Shown here one piece after another: positions 1 to 10,773 of a stretch of 64,000 nucleotides of DNA. The notes beneath the pieces are model-generated. The model was not told the origin of the DNA and searched no databases. It saw only the letters and a list, made by a program, of their open reading frames with translations. Both the position numbers and the translations under genes were made by a program. Origin of the DNA: Symbiotaphrina buchneri (Eukaryota > Ascomycota > Symbiotaphrinales > Symbiotaphrinaceae); the NCBI GenBank assembly GCA_001599915.1, contig BCIG01000007.1:124001-188000 (forward strand), in the 5' to 3' direction. How positions within the stretch are numbered: the stretch's first letter is position 1; every line of letters begins with the position of its first letter.

Positions 1-514
1 TATGAGCAATCTTCATGTTCGAAATCTCCATCATTCGAAGAGTACAAACGGGAATGGCAGGTCCAATAACGAAACTCTTCAAGCTTCTCTCCTTCTCCTA
101 TTTCCAGACGCCCGTTCCGCCGGCCTCTGCAAGCCCCGCCGCGAATCCAGACATACATGCCAGAAGCAGCACAACGCAAGAGGCCTCGGAGGGTAGAATG
201 ACATACGTTATACCGCAGCACCGAAGGCCACCACAACCTGGTCGAAGGAACGCTCAGGCTCCTCTCCGGCACTGCCATAGATGCATGCCCGCCCCTAGAC
301 ACTGGCGCCAGAGCCCTGAGGAGACGAACGTCGACTTTGGGGACTTATGTCCTCTTGGCTTGGTAGGCGCGCCGTGCACCCGGCCCATCGGGGGCAGGTG
401 TCGTCCCGAACGTCTACTGTGCATCCACTGGGTACGGGGGCCAATTTCCCACTTACATAAACTGGCGTGTGAGGGCGCTTCAGATTATTTGCTGATCGAA
501 GATGTTATGTGCAG

Positions 515-817
515 GCTCATAGCTATGACCCAGAAACCGGCCTGGGCTCTTGTCCGCGCGGGGATGACTGCCGGTATAGGCATGTCCGCTACTCGTGTTT
601 TGGACTGTTGATCCCGCTGCCCGAGGGGGTGTGCATGATCTGCGCTAAAGATCACTATGCGCATGAGCCGGAGCAGCAGCGGATCCGGGCTTTGCATAGC
701 TTGAGGCGGCATTCGAGCGGGCTGGCTGGGGATGACGGGGACCAGGATCGCATGGTGCAGGGGGATCTGATCGTTTTCGGGGAAGAGATTAACAGTGAGG
801 GAGTTTGGGGAGTTTGA
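515..817 (+). CDS. 3' exon of an unrecognised Cys/His-rich protein (5' part not resolved)
   Basis: An open frame follows a plausible splice acceptor (tgtgcag just before 515) and ends at TGA at 817. It encodes about 100 residues. The start is rich in potential zinc ligands: CPRGDDCRYRH resembles the last part of a CCCH finger (C-x5-C-x3-H). It is followed by VRYSC, VCMIC and a C-terminal His pair (KDHYAHEP). The tail is acidic and low in complexity. No ATG opens this frame nearby, so upstream exons must lie in 1-500 or beyond the left edge. A longer frame at 15-611 overlaps it but shows no family resemblance. I do not recognise the family. A nucleic-acid-binding or zinc-structural role is only a guess from the Cys/His pattern. 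Confidence 0.35.
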   Translation, partial: AHSYDPETGLGSCPRGDDCRYRHVRYSCFGLLIPLPEGVCMICAKDHYAHEPEQQRIRALHSLRRHSSGLAGDDGDQDRMVQGDLIVFGEEINSEGVWGV

Positions 818-946
818 TGTAGTGTGTCTTTAAAGGGGAATTGAATTGCTGCCGTCTTTTGTTGAGGTTCAAAGTACCCTGAGGTTCTCGATATTTTCTC
901 GAGGTAGGCTGTCCGGAGTACGAAACCCCCATAACTCTCGGGAGAG

Positions 947-2089
947 TTATCTCCTGTACAACGTGAACTCGAGGACCAAGAAAGCCACGTAACCGATCAG
1001 TAGGCCTGCGCCGACCCATCTCGACGCTCCAAGCATCACCACAGCGAACAGGACCACCGCCGAACCCCACACGACCGCCAGTTCAAACACATCCAGATCC
1101 TGAGCAAGCTCTACTCCTTCTCCGCCCAGTAGTACCACACCCAAACATAGCGTAAGCAAGAAGATGTTACTACCCACTGTGTTTGCGACCACGATTCCCG
1201 CATGGCCCCTTGCGCCGCCTATGACAGCCACAAACTTCTCCGGCAGCGTCGTGGCGAAGGACAGGATCGTCACGCCGACTACTGTGCCTGACATGCCGAG
1301 AAGGTCGGAGATTGACGACGCGCTGTGTGCGAGAACGTAGCCGGAGATGGAGAGCGCAATGAAGCCGAGCACAACTTGAACGACGTGAAAAGTCAAAGAA
1401 CGGTGCGAGCGTCCATGTTCTCTCGCCGCGGATGGAGCTAAGAGAGGAGCCGATTCAGAGCGTGCATCTTGCGCCAGGGCTCCGTCGGGACGGCCCACGC
1501 TGTCTGCATCGCTGTCACTGCTATCTTCGTCGTCGGACAGCTCTGGAGCAGTAAGTGTGCCGCGGTAGATAGCGACACCGATAGAGACGACGTAGACTCC
1601 GAACGCAGCCACTGCGACTCCACCTACTGCTCTATTGAACGTCTTGAAAAGCGCTAACAGAGTGAAGACGGTGGTGACGAGCAACAGAACGGCCGTGTAG
1701 ATCTTTGAGCTTCTGTCAAAGGACATACGACCGGGCTGAGACAGTAGAGCAAGAGAGAAAGCTCCCAAGACATTGGAGATGGTTGAGCCCACGACATTGC
1801 CGAGAGCTAGAGAAGAGCGGTGCCTGACCACGGCGGATATGACGACCGCAAGCTATGGTACCTCTCAGACATGATCTACCGCCGGAGATAACTTGACGTT
1901 GGCGCGCAAACTTGCCTCTTCCCACTCCGCTCCCGCGGTCAGGAGTGCTACTAGACCCTGAACTACGCCCAGACGCCGGGCAACGATGGCGGTGTGGTCG
2001 ACGAATTTATCGGCGCCATATTCAAGCATGAACAGTCCGGTCAGGAATGCCCCGATGTCGAAAATTAGCTGGTCCCACTCCATCGCCAT
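947..2089 (-). CDS. CaCA-family cation/Ca2+ exchanger (YrbG/NCX type)
   Basis: Two exons, 2089-1916 and 1852-947, give 359 aa. The intron (1915-1853, 63 bp) has a GC donor (GCAAGT) and an AG acceptor in phase 0. Splicing it rejoins the alpha-1 repeat as TAGAEWEE-LAVVISAVVRH followed by GNVVGSTISNVLG. A second alpha-type repeat (VGVTILSFATTLPEKF then GIVVANTVGSNIF) lies in the C-terminal half. Two blocks of about five membrane segments flank an acidic Asp/Ser-rich cytosolic loop (ELSDDEDSSDSDADS), which in the family can be regulatory or bind cations. The expected role is antiport of Ca2+ or another cation across an organelle or plasma membrane. It starts back to back with the inositol monophosphatase gene, 289 bp away. 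Family is clear; substrate is inferred. Confidence 0.88.
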
Positions 2090-2378
2090 CCGCTCATCAG
2101 AAATTTGGTCACGCCATGCGGTTCACGATGCCCCTTTTAATGATGTCCGCACTCCGGCGTGGTACGGATGACGGGTGTTCCGCAGCTGGATTGAACTCTA
2201 TATTTAGGGCGGCTTTTAGGGGAAGCTTGGCACTTTTAGTTGACCGTTGAACCAACCCCGCCGACGGATCGATTGATCCTCAACGACTACACCTTTTAGC
2301 AAACGGAGTATCTCAATTCCAACTCAACAGGCCACAATTGACTTCCCAGTTACAAGGCCTCTCCATTAGCCAGCAATC
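2090..2378. promoter_or_regulatory. divergent promoter between exchanger and inositol monophosphatase
   Basis: 289 bp separate the two start codons, so both genes must be driven from this stretch. It contains a TATA-like tatattta near 2200 and a pyrimidine-rich leader before the + strand ATG. No specific operator was identified. Confidence 0.5.
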
Positions 2379-3444
2379 ATGGCTTCCCCAAACCTACAGC
2401 AGATCCATGACGACCTCATTTCCGTCGCCATGAAAGCGGGAGAGATGATCCTCGCTGCGAACCCCTCCTCGCAGAGTTCCGGCTCCAAGAAGAACTGTAA
2501 GCCCACAGAGGACCGCATTTAGCGCCAACAAGACAAATGCTAACATAGATCAGCGGTGGACTTGGTCACGGAAACCGATCAAGCAGTTGAGAAAATGGTG
2601 TCCACGACCCTCCGTTCCAAATACCCCGACTATGAGTACGTCCACGCCAACCTCCTCCGCCAACACGACCCCTGACTAACCATGACGCTTCAGGTTCATG
2701 GGCGAAGAGACATACGACTACAAGAACGGCACCGCCCTCACCGGCGCACCCACCTTCGTCGTCGACCCCATCGACGGCACCACCAACTTCGTGCACGCCT
2801 ACCCGTACGTCAGCATCTCACTAGGCTTCACGCACAACCTGATCCCCCACGTCGGCGTCGTCTACGCGCCCTTCACGGGGCTGCTCTATACCGCCATCCG
2901 CGGCGCCGGGGCCTTCGTCCGCAGCACCAAACCCACCTCGCTCGCGGGCATCTCGCCGGAGCCGCGGCGGCTGCCGCTGAAAGACCCGGCGCCGCCGCTG
3001 GACGGGCTGGGCAGCGCGCTGTGCGCGATCGAGTGGGGCAGCGACCGGGCGGGCCAGAACTGGGAGCTGAAGGTGGCGACGTTCGCGGCGCTGGGCACGA
3101 CGCACGAGAAGGGCGGCTCGATGGTGCATGGGTTCCGCTCGTTTGGCTCGGCGGCGCTGAATCTCTGCGGGGTCGCCAGCGGCGAGCTGGATCTGTATTG
3201 GGAGGGCGGCGCGTATGCCTGGGATGTCTGCGCCGGCTGGGTCATTCTGGAGGAGGCGGGTGGGAAGATGGTGGATGCGAATCCGAGAAAGAAGGGTGGT
3301 AGTTGGGAGGAGTGGAGGCCTAGGGTGGATGAGCGCACGTATTTTGCGGTTAGGAAGGCGAAGGATGAGGAGATGAAGGATGTGGTGGAGGGCTTGTGGG
3401 CGCAGGTTAAGGGCAGGATGGAGTACGGCCTCGGCGGAACATAA
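2379..3444 (+). CDS. inositol monophosphatase family protein
   Basis: Exons 2379-2496, 2554-2635 and 2694-3444 encode 316 aa. Both introns are GT-AG and of typical fungal size (57 and 58 bp). The metal-binding motifs of the IMPase superfamily are complete: GEET near residue 70, DPIDGTTNFVH near 91, and WDVCAGWVILEEAGG near 242. The N-terminal helix (IHDDLISVAMKAGEMIL) and VDLVTETDQAVEKMV are also typical. It should dephosphorylate myo-inositol-1-phosphate or a related phosphate with Mg2+ in the cytosol, supplying free inositol. A QutG-like relative is possible. Length is close to the family norm (about 270-320). ATG 2379 is chosen because it starts the conserved N-terminal helix. It is divergent from the cation exchanger. 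Confidence 0.93.
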
Positions 3445-5312
3445 GTGTCCAGTGGGAAATTTAGCATATAAGCATAGAAATAGAACGGTCGATAATGAAA
3501 CATAAAATGCAATTATTTCATGAGAAGTCTATTTGAACCGGCTCTGCACTGTGTTAGTTTCGAAACATAAGAGCTTTTCTTCCTATGCACCTATGTTGTC
3601 TACAAGAAGAAAGGTTAATCAAGGTAAGTAAATATCTACACCTCCCTCTAGTGACAAATACCGCAACACTCACAATCGAGCGGTGAGACAGCCGCTCCCA
3701 AGCGCTCACCTCAGCAGCTCCAACCTAGCGTACACGATCCGCAGGAAACAAAATGCCCACCTGCCCTCGCCCGTCTCAAGTGAATTACGTGATCAGTCGG
3801 ATCCCCCAGGTGCCCGGCGTGGCTACCGGAGAAACAACGAGCGGTTCTCGGCGTCTCTATTGTTAGTACTCCGTAGCGGAGGGGTCTCATGTTAACCTCG
3901 TAAACCAGTTCGCGGGGACTTGGCGAGGCGGGCAAAGTAAGACATTATTATTCATCTCCCGGATACCATAGCGGAAAGGACTCCTATGGCAGAGAAGGGT
4001 TGGAGATCTCTTGGTACTTCAGTATGATTGTACGAGGATTGTGGAAAAGCGGTGGGGAGCTGGCGCTGTCAGCTTGGGGACGGCAGCCTGCCTGCTTGGA
4101 CCGTTACTGCGATCCAGCAAAATTCTCCATCTGTCGGAGCTGAGTTGCAATGTCGCATCGACCTCTTGGCGTCAGATAAAAACCAGCAAAATTTTTCCAG
4201 GTGGAAAGCGCAATGATGTGCAGCGTAGCTCTCTCAGTACTCGGTTTCCAGCTACGCTTGGATGCGGCCCAACCCCAGCTTTCGCAGCCACAGTGTCAAA
4301 GCCCGCTGGAAGGGCGGATCTCGATTGCGGTGGACCGGCTGCATTCAGCGGGGGGTCTGTGGCTTGCAGCCATGAAAGATGGGTTTTTCACTGTGGCTTT
4401 CTCCTTTCTCCAGTGAACTTTGTTGCAGCGTACAAAAGACGGTTAGTGCTCTGACTTGCATGGGTTTGAGCGCACTGCCTCCACACCCAGGTCGAAAGTC
4501 TGGAGCACACCGATCCACCTCAGTTTCTCAGTCCCTTTAGCTTAGCCTGTGCCTGATACGATTAGCGAGGAGGAGCAGCGCAAGCCACACAAACGGTTCT
4601 GCCAATGAAGAGATAGACGCAGGGATGGACCTGTCAAAGGCGGTTTAGTCACAGCAGCTAAGGACCGAGGATCTGTCAGCTGGTCTTCCCTTTCCCCGGG
4701 AGCCACCGTGACAGTGCGCTGTTCTTCCTGCTGCCTCAGCCCTACGCATCTCCACCTTGCAAGAGAGAGGATTAGCAAGCACAGACGCATGGGTCACCAG
4801 TGCGCTCAAGACAAAGTGTAACGTTCCTTTTAAGCGTGTGTGAGAAGCTTATCTGCGCTATTCTTATCGCACTCCTCGTGCTGGCTCCCCCCGCTGCCAC
4901 TATGACGCCTGGACCCGACTGTCTGGGCGCTGCGTCAGTGGTGTGAGTTCGAGACATCAGCTAGCCTTGCATCCACACCGGTCGAGGCTGAGGTTGACAA
5001 GTGGCGCCGGATGCCATTTTGCAGTTTTGTCATCATGGACTTGAGACGCAGTATAAGAGGGTGACCATATCCGGTGGAAGTGGAGGATCTTTTTTTTTGT
5101 TTCATCATCAGCATTTCCTCTCATCAACATATAATACGAACGGTATTTCCTTGAGTCTCATCTCTTCTTTCTATATCGTCCACGGTATCACTCGTTTTGA
5201 TTCCCGTATCTCTTCAAGTCCATCGCTTCGAGCTTGTCAGAAGACTAAGCCCGCTCTCAACATCATCTCCTACTTCAAGCACATCTCGAACAAGCTATAT
5301 ACATCTTCTAAT
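3445..5312. other. intergenic, no convincing gene
   Basis: About 1.87 kb. Several short open frames (for example around 4011-4454) overlap one another on both strands, with no splice logic or family resemblance. The last 260 bp form the promoter and pyrimidine-rich leader of the secreted protein gene, with TATAAGA at 5052-5058. Confidence 0.5.
5052..5058 (+). promoter_or_regulatory. TATA-like box of the secreted Ser/Thr-rich protein gene
   Basis: TATAAGA lies 255 bp before ATG 5313. It is followed by a T/C-rich leader typical of strongly expressed fungal genes. It is the only good TATA match in this stretch. Confidence 0.4.
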
Positions 5313-6176
5313 ATGCGGACGACATCCGGCTTCCTTCTCCCGTCCGTCTTGGTCCTAGTCGGCTGCGCCCTCGCCGCACCCCTCAACACCACCATCTCCA
5401 CCTCGAGCACATCCCTTTCCGCCGGGCCCACCGGTGGCTCCTCCTCCACAAGCACAATCAGCACTACACTCCTTCCCAGCAGCAGCTCCAGCACATCCCT
5501 CTTCCCGAGCAGCACCTCAATGCCGGTCAACACCACCACCACGATCAGCGGGGCTTCAAGCACATCCAGCGCTCCCTCCGTGGTGTCCACATCCACCATC
5601 ACCTCCCTCTCGACCTCGACCAAGACCGAGACCATCACGTCCTTCGTGCCGTGCAGCACCATCGTCGGCATCGCCGGCGCCCACACCTACTACTCGACCT
5701 CGCTGACCGTCACCTCCTGGACGACCGAGATCACCGAGATCTCGACGCACTACAGCACCCTCTACATCACCGAACCCGCGGCGAAACCCACGACGACCGC
5801 CACCAGCGCGACAATCGAAACGGGCGTCGCCGTCTGCGTGCCGGGCTTTACTACTACTGTCGTCGAGACCGTCACTGTGACTGTCCAAGGCGGCGGCTCG
5901 GGTGCCAGTGCGACGTCCATACCTACCCGGCCGGAAACGTCGGAACCGGCGCAGCCGCAACATACTACCTCCTCCGTCCCTGTTGTGCCGCCTGTGGAGC
6001 CGTCTTCGTCTTCTGTTGCTGAGGAGACGAGCACTGTTGTCGTGACTACAACTACAGCCACTACAATCCCGAGCAAACCAACTGGGACGGCACCGGCTGG
6101 CACTGGCAATGCGGGGCCATATCCGTCCGGCAAGCCGAAATGGACGCCGGCACCGTTGAAGCCGAGTGGTCACTGA
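5313..6176 (+). CDS. secreted Ser/Thr-rich cell-surface-type protein
   Basis: A single exon of 287 aa. ATG 5313 is preferred over the upstream in-frame start at 5001, because it is directly followed by a clean signal peptide (hydrophobic SGFLLPSVLVLVGCALA, cleavage likely after ALA). The mature chain is dominated by Ser/Thr runs. It contains a better ordered centre (residues about 105-150: SFVPCSTIVGIAGAHTYYST, then ITEISTHYSTLYITEP) and two cysteines (PCST and AVCVPG) that could pair. The C-terminus is Pro/Gly-rich and ends in PSGH without a hydrophobic tail, so a GPI anchor is not supported. Heavy O-mannosylation and cell-wall or extracellular location are inferred. No enzymatic domain is seen, and I know no function. 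Confidence 0.75.
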   Translation: MRTTSGFLLPSVLVLVGCALAAPLNTTISTSSTSLSAGPTGGSSSTSTISTTLLPSSSSSTSLFPSSTSMPVNTTTTISGASSTSSAPSVVSTSTITSLSTSTKTETITSFVPCSTIVGIAGAHTYYSTSLTVTSWTTEITEISTHYSTLYITEPAAKPTTTATSATIETGVAVCVPGFTTTVVETVTVTVQGGGSGASATSIPTRPETSEPAQPQHTTSSVPVVPPVEPSSSSVAEETSTVVVTTTTATTIPSKPTGTAPAGTGNAGPYPSGKPKWTPAPLKPSGH

Positions 6177-7140
6177 GTTTATGTGTTGTGGATGTCTTTC
6201 ATACTTGCATAGCGGATTGATATGTATGCGGGGTACATGGCTATTGCTGTCTGGCTTTCTGGTTGGACGTCGACAAGATCTTTTGGGAGGTTGTCTGTTT
6301 GTTGCATAGCGAGCAAGCAAGCATTGGGTGGGTACTTTCTGGTGTACTACATACCGGCCGCAACGTGCATGGCCTGGGCGTTTTTCATAAAAGCGGAATT
6401 GGATCTTTTGTGATTTCTTTCTTGGTTTTCTTATGGTCTATCCTTAAGATACTCGATCATAATATCTACATATTATACACAATCCAACACAGCATACGAA
6501 GATGTACCTCGCTCCTTACCTTCTCCCTGACCCCACTTATCAAATGTCTCAAAGTACAGCTCAATTAACAGGACGCTCACTGGTAATTCTGAGCTCCTCA
6601 TTATGGTGCAACCGATTAAGCAACTGGTTTCGTCGCAAAACCCCCGCAGACGGACCCCTCCCCAGACCCTGACTGAAGCGGATCCATCCGCCGCTCGACT
6701 CCAGCGCCGCGGTCCCTTCCACTAGCGCGGCTGCCGGCCCACGGCCAAATCCAACGCCAACGTGTCTGCCGTCGGCGCACCGCGCGCCGATAAACGTGGG
6801 AAGCTTAGCTACGATAACGATAACGACAGCCGTGGTGATGGAGGGGCCTGAGGGGAAGCCCTAAAGGCCAAGAAAGCGCGGGCGGGCATGTTGGGGTGAG
6901 TGAGACGGCGGACAGAGTCAGCTTCTGCTTTTCTTCTGCTTCATCTTCTGCACTGCTCTACATTCTCCTTGACGAAGGTTGGTTTGACATAATTGACGAT
7001 ATAAATCTGCGTACTAATACTATCTCATCAGGCACATATCCAATTGACCGGGAAGCCAGCCCCTCAACATCCACCTCCGCAGTCATTCTTCAACCGCCTC
7101 CTTACTCCACCTCTCTCTTCCCACCCCCAAACCGCCAAAA
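6177..7140. other. intergenic plus 5' leader of the deacetylase gene
   Basis: About 960 bp. It is AT-rich up to about 6570, then GC-richer. The final 60 bp form a C-rich leader directly before ATG 7141. A frame at 6896-7186 runs through the leader and is not thought to be translated. No other gene seen. Confidence 0.5.
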
Positions 7141-8239
7141 ATGCCTCTCGACATCCCCACGCACATCGCCGAGAACATCCCACTGAGCACGGGACCACGG
7201 GACTTCACCGGCTACAGCGGGTCTCCACCGCAACCGCACTGGCCGCACGCCGCCAAAATCGCCGTGTCCTTCGTGCTCAACTACGAAGAAGGCGCCGAAT
7301 ATAGCGTACTCAACGGTGACAACCACAGCGACACCCTCCTCCAAGAAGTCACCGGCGCACCGACCCGCCTCGGCGCCCGCGACGTGCAGATGGAGACGCA
7401 ATTCGAGTACGGCACGCGCGCAGGCGTCTGGCGCATCATGCGGCTCTTCGAGTCCGCCGGCGTCAAGCTGACCGTCTACGCCGTCGGCCAGAGCATTCTG
7501 AAGAGCCCTGCCGCCGCGCGCGCGCTGGCCGCGCAGGGCCATGAGTTTGCGTCCCATGGATACCGCTGGATTGATCACCATAGCCTGCCGCTGGCCGTCG
7601 AGAAGGCGCAGATCGAGAAGGGCGTGGCGGCGGTGAAAGAGATCTGTGGCCGTGCCCCGGTCGGCTGGTACCTCGGCCGCCCGAGCGTTAGCTCCCGTGG
7701 CTTGGTTGCGCAGGTCTATGCGGAGCAGGGTTTGGAGTTGCTGTATAATAGCGATAGCTATGCGGATGAGCTGCCGTATTGGGTCCCGCACCCGGTGTAT
7801 GAGGGGAAGGGGCTGTTGATTGTGCCGTATACGTATGATGTCAACGATATGAAATACACGACGGCGCCGGGCTTTGCGAACCCGAAGGTATGTCTTTCTA
7901 CAACCCTGCCCCTTCCCCGATCTACCCCTCCCCAAACCCCCCGTCAAGCAAGCAATCAAGGTACCGATCACATCTAACATCTGCTGCTTATAGGACTGGC
8001 TGGAGTACGCCAAGTTGGCCTTCGACGTGCTGTACGAGGAAGGCGAGGCGGGCGCGCCCAAGATGATGACGATCGGCCTGCATAACCGGCTCGTGGGACG
8101 CCCCGCGCGCTTCTGGGCGCTCCGCGAACTGCTTAAGCATATGCAGAGCAAGGGCGATGGCGTGTGGTTCGCGACGCGCGAGGAGATTGCGAGGCATTGG
8201 ATTAAGGAGCATCCGTTTGAGGAGAGTAAGGGGAAATAA
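7141..8239 (+). CDS. PuuE-type polysaccharide deacetylase family protein (allantoinase/chitin-deacetylase-like)
   Basis: Exons 7141-7887 and 7994-8239 (GT-AG intron, 106 bp, phase 0) encode 330 aa. The sequence follows the NodB-fold branch that includes bacterial PuuE. Shared landmarks are the N-terminal RDFTGY and WPHAAKIAVSFVLNYEEGAE, where NYEEG replaces the TFDDG of true chitin deacetylases. Others are FEYGTRAGVWRIMRL, EFASHGYRWIDHH, VGWYLGRPS, YNSDSYADELPYW and GLHNRLVGRPARFWAL. PuuE enzymes open the allantoin ring in purine breakdown. Fungal members are often labelled chitin deacetylase, but no signal peptide is present, so a cytosolic small-molecule amidohydrolase role is more likely. 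Substrate is inferred, not shown. Confidence 0.88.
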
Positions 8240-8671
8240 GTTGAGGGCGCGGGATCTTGTAGAAGGGGGTTTACGAAAGAGAGGGATTTGTGCAGATAGA
8301 TCCCAAAATTATGGGTGGAGTCAACAACTCAGCTATATATATGGACAATTGACATGTAATTGTGGACTGCAGTAGAGAGTCCGCTATTTTATATTGTATG
8401 CCCAGCGAGTCGTTCTTTACCTCACACTTGAGCATTTGAAGGCTGCTCCCTTTCTATGGTGATTGATATGTTACAGTAGTCCCAACATTGACTTTCAGGG
8501 TCTTTCGGCTCTTTAGCGGGACAATCCGGCTCGGCTCGTCGGCGCTACGTAACCCGACCGCAACGCCCCCTCCATACCCACGAAAATTCGCCGATGACAT
8601 ACATCACGACTGCTGTGTAGCAGACCCGACAGATCTCTGGAGCAGACATCTGTGAAGGATGCGGATCGCGC
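8240..8671. other. intergenic
   Basis: 432 bp between two genes in the same direction. It holds the 3' end of the deacetylase gene and the promoter of the SLC10-like gene. Nothing else recognised. Confidence 0.5.
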
Positions 8672-10421
8672 ATGACTACCATGGCCAGCCACGAACAGCC
8701 TCCGAGCTCGTCCGATTTGACAATCGGTAACACCGCGCAAGTAGTGGATGTTGCGCCATTGGCATCCCCGACCCCGCCCGATGATGGGGAGAGGAACCCG
8801 AAGGCTGAAGTGCCATCGGTCGAGCAAGACCAGCAGCAGAAGCAGACAAAGCAGTATTCACGGGCAGTTCGCTATATTGTAACAATTTGGGGCTTTCTCC
8901 TGAGTCAATGGCTGGTGATAGGACTAGGCATAGGCTGTCTGTTGGCATATCTCTTTCCGAGTACGTGTGACATCAAGTGATAGCAGACATTCAACAATGG
9001 TTTCTAACGTGCTATTTGTGATCTCAGATGTTGCAGCGAACGATGGCATCATCCGCTCGCAGTACTCCATCCTGTACGGAGCCGTCGCCATCATATTCCT
9101 GGTCAGCGGCATGAATATCCCGCACGATAAGCTCGTCCATCAGCTTGGGGCATGGCGGATCCATGTCATCACACAGATTACATCCTTCCTGATTATCCCC
9201 GCGATCTTCATTGGTACGTTGGCAAAAGTCCACACGCCAGGGCCCTACATCTCAGATAGATAGTCGTGCTGACGGGTCGCTTTCCAGCGCTTGTACATAT
9301 CATGGTCGCAGGAGGGAGAATCGACACTGGTATCCTCACGGGCATTGTCGTCGTCAGCTGTATCCCCACCATCTCCTCGAACGTCGTGATGACACGTATG
9401 GCGGGCGGAGAAGTCGCCGCGGCGATGGTCGAAGTGGTCATCGGAAATGTGCTTGGGCCCTTCATTACCCCCGGCTTAACCGTGGCATTCCTCCCGAAGG
9501 GGTCTTTGTTCGATCCATGGCGGCCCGTGGAGACATCTGGGCTCGGTGGCATGTATCGGTCTGTGTTCCGGCAGATGGGGTTAAGCGTGCTGTTGCCGCT
9601 GTTCGTGGGTCAAGCTGTCCAATGGGTCTTTCCCAAGCAGACGAAATGGTTGCTTGATACGTTTTATCTGGCGAAGATCAGCACCTTTTTCCTGATTTTG
9701 CTGGTTTGGTAAGTCTCTCCCTACGCATCACCCGCCGAGTCAGCCTGCGAAGATCAAGGTCTCATATCTTCGACCCAATAGGTCCACTTTCTCTACATGC
9801 TTCCAATCACGCGCTCTCTTCGAGGTGCCGCCATCCTCCATCATCTGCGACGTGTTCCTGAACCTCGCAACCTACCTCTTCTTCACGGGCATGGCCTTCC
9901 TCTTCTCGCGTCCTCCGGCCTTCCTCTCCCGGCACGACCCGCTCCCCCTAAAACAGCCTCTTCCCTTCCCGCATCTCACCGGACCACTATCCCGCTACCT
10001 AAGCCGCCACCGCCTCTTCCGGCGTCTCTCAAAACGCGAGACCATCGCAGTATGCTTCTGCGCGGCGGCTAAGACCACGGCGCTGGGCATCCCGATGGTC
10101 GCGACGATGTGGGATGGAAGCACGAATCGGATCCGAAGTCAGATCGAGATTCCCGTCGTGCTGTATACGACCGAGCAGATTTTCTTTGCGCAGGGGTTTG
10201 TCTTCTTTTTTAAGTGGTGGGTGAAGAGGGGCGAGGACGAGGTGGAGGAGCACCTGCAGAAGGAGAGTGCTGTCGAGGGTGAAGGCGCTGCTTGTGCGGG
10301 TTCGACAGGCTCTAAGGAAGAACATCCGGGGGAATTGGCACGGCCTGAGCCGGTTATGCTTCAGCATCGTGATATTGTGGATGCGGAGAGGGAAGCGGGC
10401 ATGAGGGAGGTTGTCCCCTAA
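8672..10421 (+). CDS. SLC10/bile-acid:sodium symporter-like membrane protein (Rch1 type)
   Basis: Exons 8672-8960, 9028-9213, 9288-9708 and 9782-10421 give 511 aa with all phases consistent. After a polar N-terminus (about 60 residues) come some ten membrane segments of the SBF-like family. The conserved stretches are WGFLLSQWLVIGLGIGCLLA, FLVSGMNIPHDKLV, GILTGIVVVSCIPTISSNVV and GNVLGPFITPGL. The last two carry the polar membrane-core residues typical of the family. The C-terminus is a charged cytosolic tail. The fungal relative Rch1 (Candida, yeast YMR034c) sits in the plasma membrane and damps cytosolic Ca2+ uptake. That role here is by family. An alternative start 9 bp downstream (MAS) is possible. 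The gene converges on the membrane-protein gene at 10774. Confidence 0.88.
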
Positions 10422-10773
10422 GCCTTTGCTGGAAAGCACTTCCCTTACTTGTTCTTCTTGGAGAAACCAGGAGTGGATCATTTAGGGACTGTGTTAGTTC
10501 TTGAAGTCTAGTTTATCCTGTGTATACGTTTTCCGGGAAATTTTTTATAAGATATCCCCCTCATTACTCAATGATATATCATGTCCTGTATAGCAGTTGA
10601 ACGCCTTCTCCCTCCTGTTTGCAAATGATATCAAGCCAACTTCTTAAGAACTTGGTGGTTACTGTACATCTCGTTCATTCTTTTGACTGATATGAGAGGT
10701 GCGTCCACCGATAGTCATGCGAGGAAATACATATACACTGGCGCAGAAATATACATTAAATCTCTCAGCAACT
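10422..10773. other. intergenic between convergent genes
   Basis: 352 bp, AT-rich, presumably two 3' UTRs. No gene seen. Confidence 0.5.

Noticed and set aside
15-611. 198-residue open frame at the left edge
   Set aside because: It overlaps the better-supported exon at 515-817 in another frame. Its composition is irregular (stretches of Arg/Pro/His) and nothing in it resembles a family.
4011-4454. 147-residue open frame in the spacer before the secreted protein gene
   Set aside because: Two other frames overlap it. It has no signal peptide, domain or splice partner, so it looks like a chance open stretch in GC-balanced DNA.
5001-5312. Upstream in-frame start of the Ser/Thr-rich protein
   Set aside because: Starting here would bury the clear signal peptide at residue 105. 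The stretch reads like a T/C-rich leader with a TATA box inside.
5556-6320. 254-residue antisense frame opposite the Ser/Thr-rich gene
   Set aside because: The Arg/Gly/Asp-rich mirror of a Ser/Thr-rich coding strand is a usual shadow.
6896-7186. 96-residue frame overlapping the deacetylase start
   Set aside because: It runs through the 5' leader in another frame and is low-complexity Ser/Pro.
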